Origin: Paraspadella gotoi
Lineage: Eukaryota > Chaetognatha
DNA: 64,000 nt
Direction: 5' to 3'
Assembly: GCA_051294375.1 (NCBI GenBank)
Contig: CM119267.1
Coordinates: 24,110,111 to 24,174,110 of the forward strand
Shown: piece after piece, positions 61,913 to 64,000 of the stretch
Layout: each line of letters begins with the position of its first letter
Position numbering within the stretch: position 1 is the first letter of the stretch
Made by a program: the position numbers and the translations under genes
Notes under the pieces: generated by a model
What the model saw: the letters and a program-made list of their open reading frames with translations, nothing else
What the model was told of the DNA's origin: nothing
Database searches by the model: none

Positions 61913-63104
61913 CCTAGTTTTCTAATAGATATCACACATCATTTCTGTTAGAAAGTCATTAATGAAAAATCATAATATCTTAGAGGCTGAACAGAAAGGG
62001 GTGGAAATGAATAATTTTTTGAGGGGGACCAACGTTATATATGATTTTTTTTACAATTAGGGATAAGAGTGCCATGTAAAATTGAATGTTCTGATAGGGA
62101 TACATACTGGGGAAAGGTCTATAGTAAGGGGTGAACTTAGGTAATATTTTGCCTGATTAACTGAGCAAAGTGTTACTGAAATTGCCTAGGTAAAGAAATG
62201 ATTTTTCTTAGTTAAGATAGGTAACTTCTGAATTAAAATATTTTGCTTATATTTATTTTTAAAGAAAACTAAAACAATATATTTTCTTTTATTGTTTTAA
62301 TTTCGTTATCAACTATATTTTCAATTTGTTATTACTATATTTTAAGCCCAAAAATACTTTTCCCAGATGGCATAAAATATGAGTATCAACATTAAGTATG
62401 TAAACTACTAGGCTACTACCAGACCCAGAACCAATAAAAGTATTAAAAAAAATTAATTCATTGATAAATAAAAAAATTAACAGATAATAAAAAAAATAGT
62501 AATAACAATAAGGATGCATACATTTAAAAAGATTTGCAATGTAACATATTCAGTTGTATCCTGATATGACTGACAAGATTAAATGTACACAAGACTCAAG
62601 TCGCCCAAATATGTTTTGTATCTTATTTAGAATGTCAAAGCTCATTAGAATTCTTTGCAGAATATGATATGGATTACTCAATACCTCCCTAGCTGATTAT
62701 ATTAAAAAATTCGAGCTCGATATAGAAAGTAAATATCCTATGGATATGATTTTCAAATAAAAAAATCTAAAAAAATTATCCATTCTATTCTTTCATCATT
62801 AACAAAGATTTTAACTCAAAGTAAAAAATGATATTCTTGAACATACTGAAAAATGTTTATCTTAATTAAAAACAACTATATAATAGACTCCAACCCCTGT
62901 CACCAAACACCAAACACCAAACACCAAACATATTTTTAGCTATTAATTTTTTTAATAAAATTATTTTATCTTTCATTAAAAATATTTGAGCGAAAACTAA
63001 TTGAATTTCAATGTTGAGCAAGTTAAAGTTTTATATTTGATAAAGATTTTGTTTAAAAATTAATACCAAAAAATATCTTATTTTGTATTTTTTTAATTTT
63101 ATAT

Positions 63105-63312
63105 GAAAATTTGCTAAATTACTTGTTTCACTATTTTATATTTTTATATTTTATGAATGTTTTACTATTTAAACTATATCATTTAATTATATATATATTA
63201 CTTTTTAAAAATATTATTTGCTTATTATATCTAATAACCCATTTTGGGAAAGGGAGGTCAGTGTTGTCTTCTGGAAATAGAGGGAGCATCTATACAACAC
63301 AAGGTTAGACTA
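63105..63312 (+). repeat. Dispersed repeat F, second copy
   Basis: Same termini and order as 61705-61912, 1.4 kb away in the same orientation. The rest of 61913-64000 is AT-rich and I see no exon in it, so the 5' end of gene H is probably beyond the window or too short to recognise. Confidence 0.8.
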
Positions 63313-64000
63313 CAATAGAATACAATTAGACTACAATATTTAATTTAATATCATTTGGCTTCAAATTTATTAAAGATAACATTTCCATTTTAAATCTTAG
63401 CAAATTAGATCATAAGTTTATCAGTTATATCTCAGTTTTAAAGATCCTTTCCTCAATTAAAAATTGCCTACTTTTATTCAGTTAACTACTAGGTAAACCA
63501 AAAAATTGTCTATTACCTATTTAAGAAAAAATCTTTGCCTAAGCTCACCCCTTGTTTTAAAATACTTTAAAGAAAATTATATTTTTCTTTATCCTATTTT
63601 TTAATTATTTCTTTTTTGAATATTTTTTATCTTTTATGTTTATACAATGGGAAGGTCATCAGTTGGGAACCTATACCCTTCATGGATTTCGGCTCTTTAA
63701 TCCCATTATCCAGTTTTAAAGTTAATTGCGCAGTACAATTTCAGCTTATTTTTTCGTGTATTTCCCTTTGATTACATGACATGACATGACATGATTAAAA
63801 AACTTTCTTTGCCTGTGTATTTATGACATGCACTGCATCAAATTTTCGTCTTTTATTCCTTATAGTTTTTGGAATTCCCAAAGGCGGCTCGAGCAGTTCC
63901 TTAGATTTGAGGTTTTTTCTGTCTTAACAAATGAGCAACTAACTATACCAACTAAGTATAGGCCAATTTTATGCATTTTTAACATAAGTGGGACAGACCG

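Noticed and set aside
1-64000. CRISPR array, prokaryotic operon, rRNA or intact tRNA genes
   Set aside because: No regular repeat-spacer arrays, no ribosome-binding-site-led frames, and only decayed tRNA-like SINE heads; the DNA is eukaryotic.

Overview
The window is metazoan nuclear DNA from a draft assembly, most likely an invertebrate. It has spliced genes with GT-AG introns, dense simple repeats, TTAGGG-like minisatellites, a decayed Ty3/gypsy element, several small DNA-transposon families and eight short runs of N. I cannot name the species. Every convincing gene lies on the minus strand, and all belong to one tandem family that I do not recognise by name. The shared plan is a short signal peptide (first intron in phase 1), a charged coiled-coil or low-complexity stalk, one beta-sandwich domain resembling laminin-G / concanavalin-A-like lectin domains, a conserved Cys-containing segment, one transmembrane helix, and an acidic cytoplasmic tail with an Asn/Arg motif. 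Long open frames are rare because exons are only about 70-240 bp, so the genes were found by comparing paralogues and checking splice phases.

Layout, left to right (minus-strand genes read right to left): gene A 322-4645 (3' end off the window); gene B 5458-11523; a 3'-half fragment C 12677-15210; a 5'-half fragment D 15321-17178; gene E, with 3' exons at 18308-20518 and 5' exons at 38100-40831, separated by an inferred 17.6 kb intron; gene F 41261-47411 (complete, no membrane anchor); gene G 48967-50581 (complete, lacks the lectin-like domain); gene H 59082-61604 (5' end not seen). Exon lengths and phases agree closely between E and F (127, 84, 115, 92, 95 and 93 nt).

The stretches 9376-15320 and 15324-20634 are near-identical tandem copies whose breakpoints cut genes B and E, leaving C and D as back-to-back halves. 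Both copies carry scattered one-base indels, and one segment is inverted beside an N gap, so a false assembly duplication is a serious alternative to a real one. The gene E intron holds a repeated 1.1 kb segment, a large inverted repeat, a broken Ty3/gypsy element and several dispersed repeats. In gene F a 592 bp hAT-like element with an 8 bp target duplication sits exactly on a 3' splice site and appears to have recreated it.

Working view: these are paralogous cell-surface or secreted proteins diversified by tandem duplication, stalk changes, loss of the anchor (F) and loss of the lectin-like domain (G). Their biological role cannot be read from the sequence.
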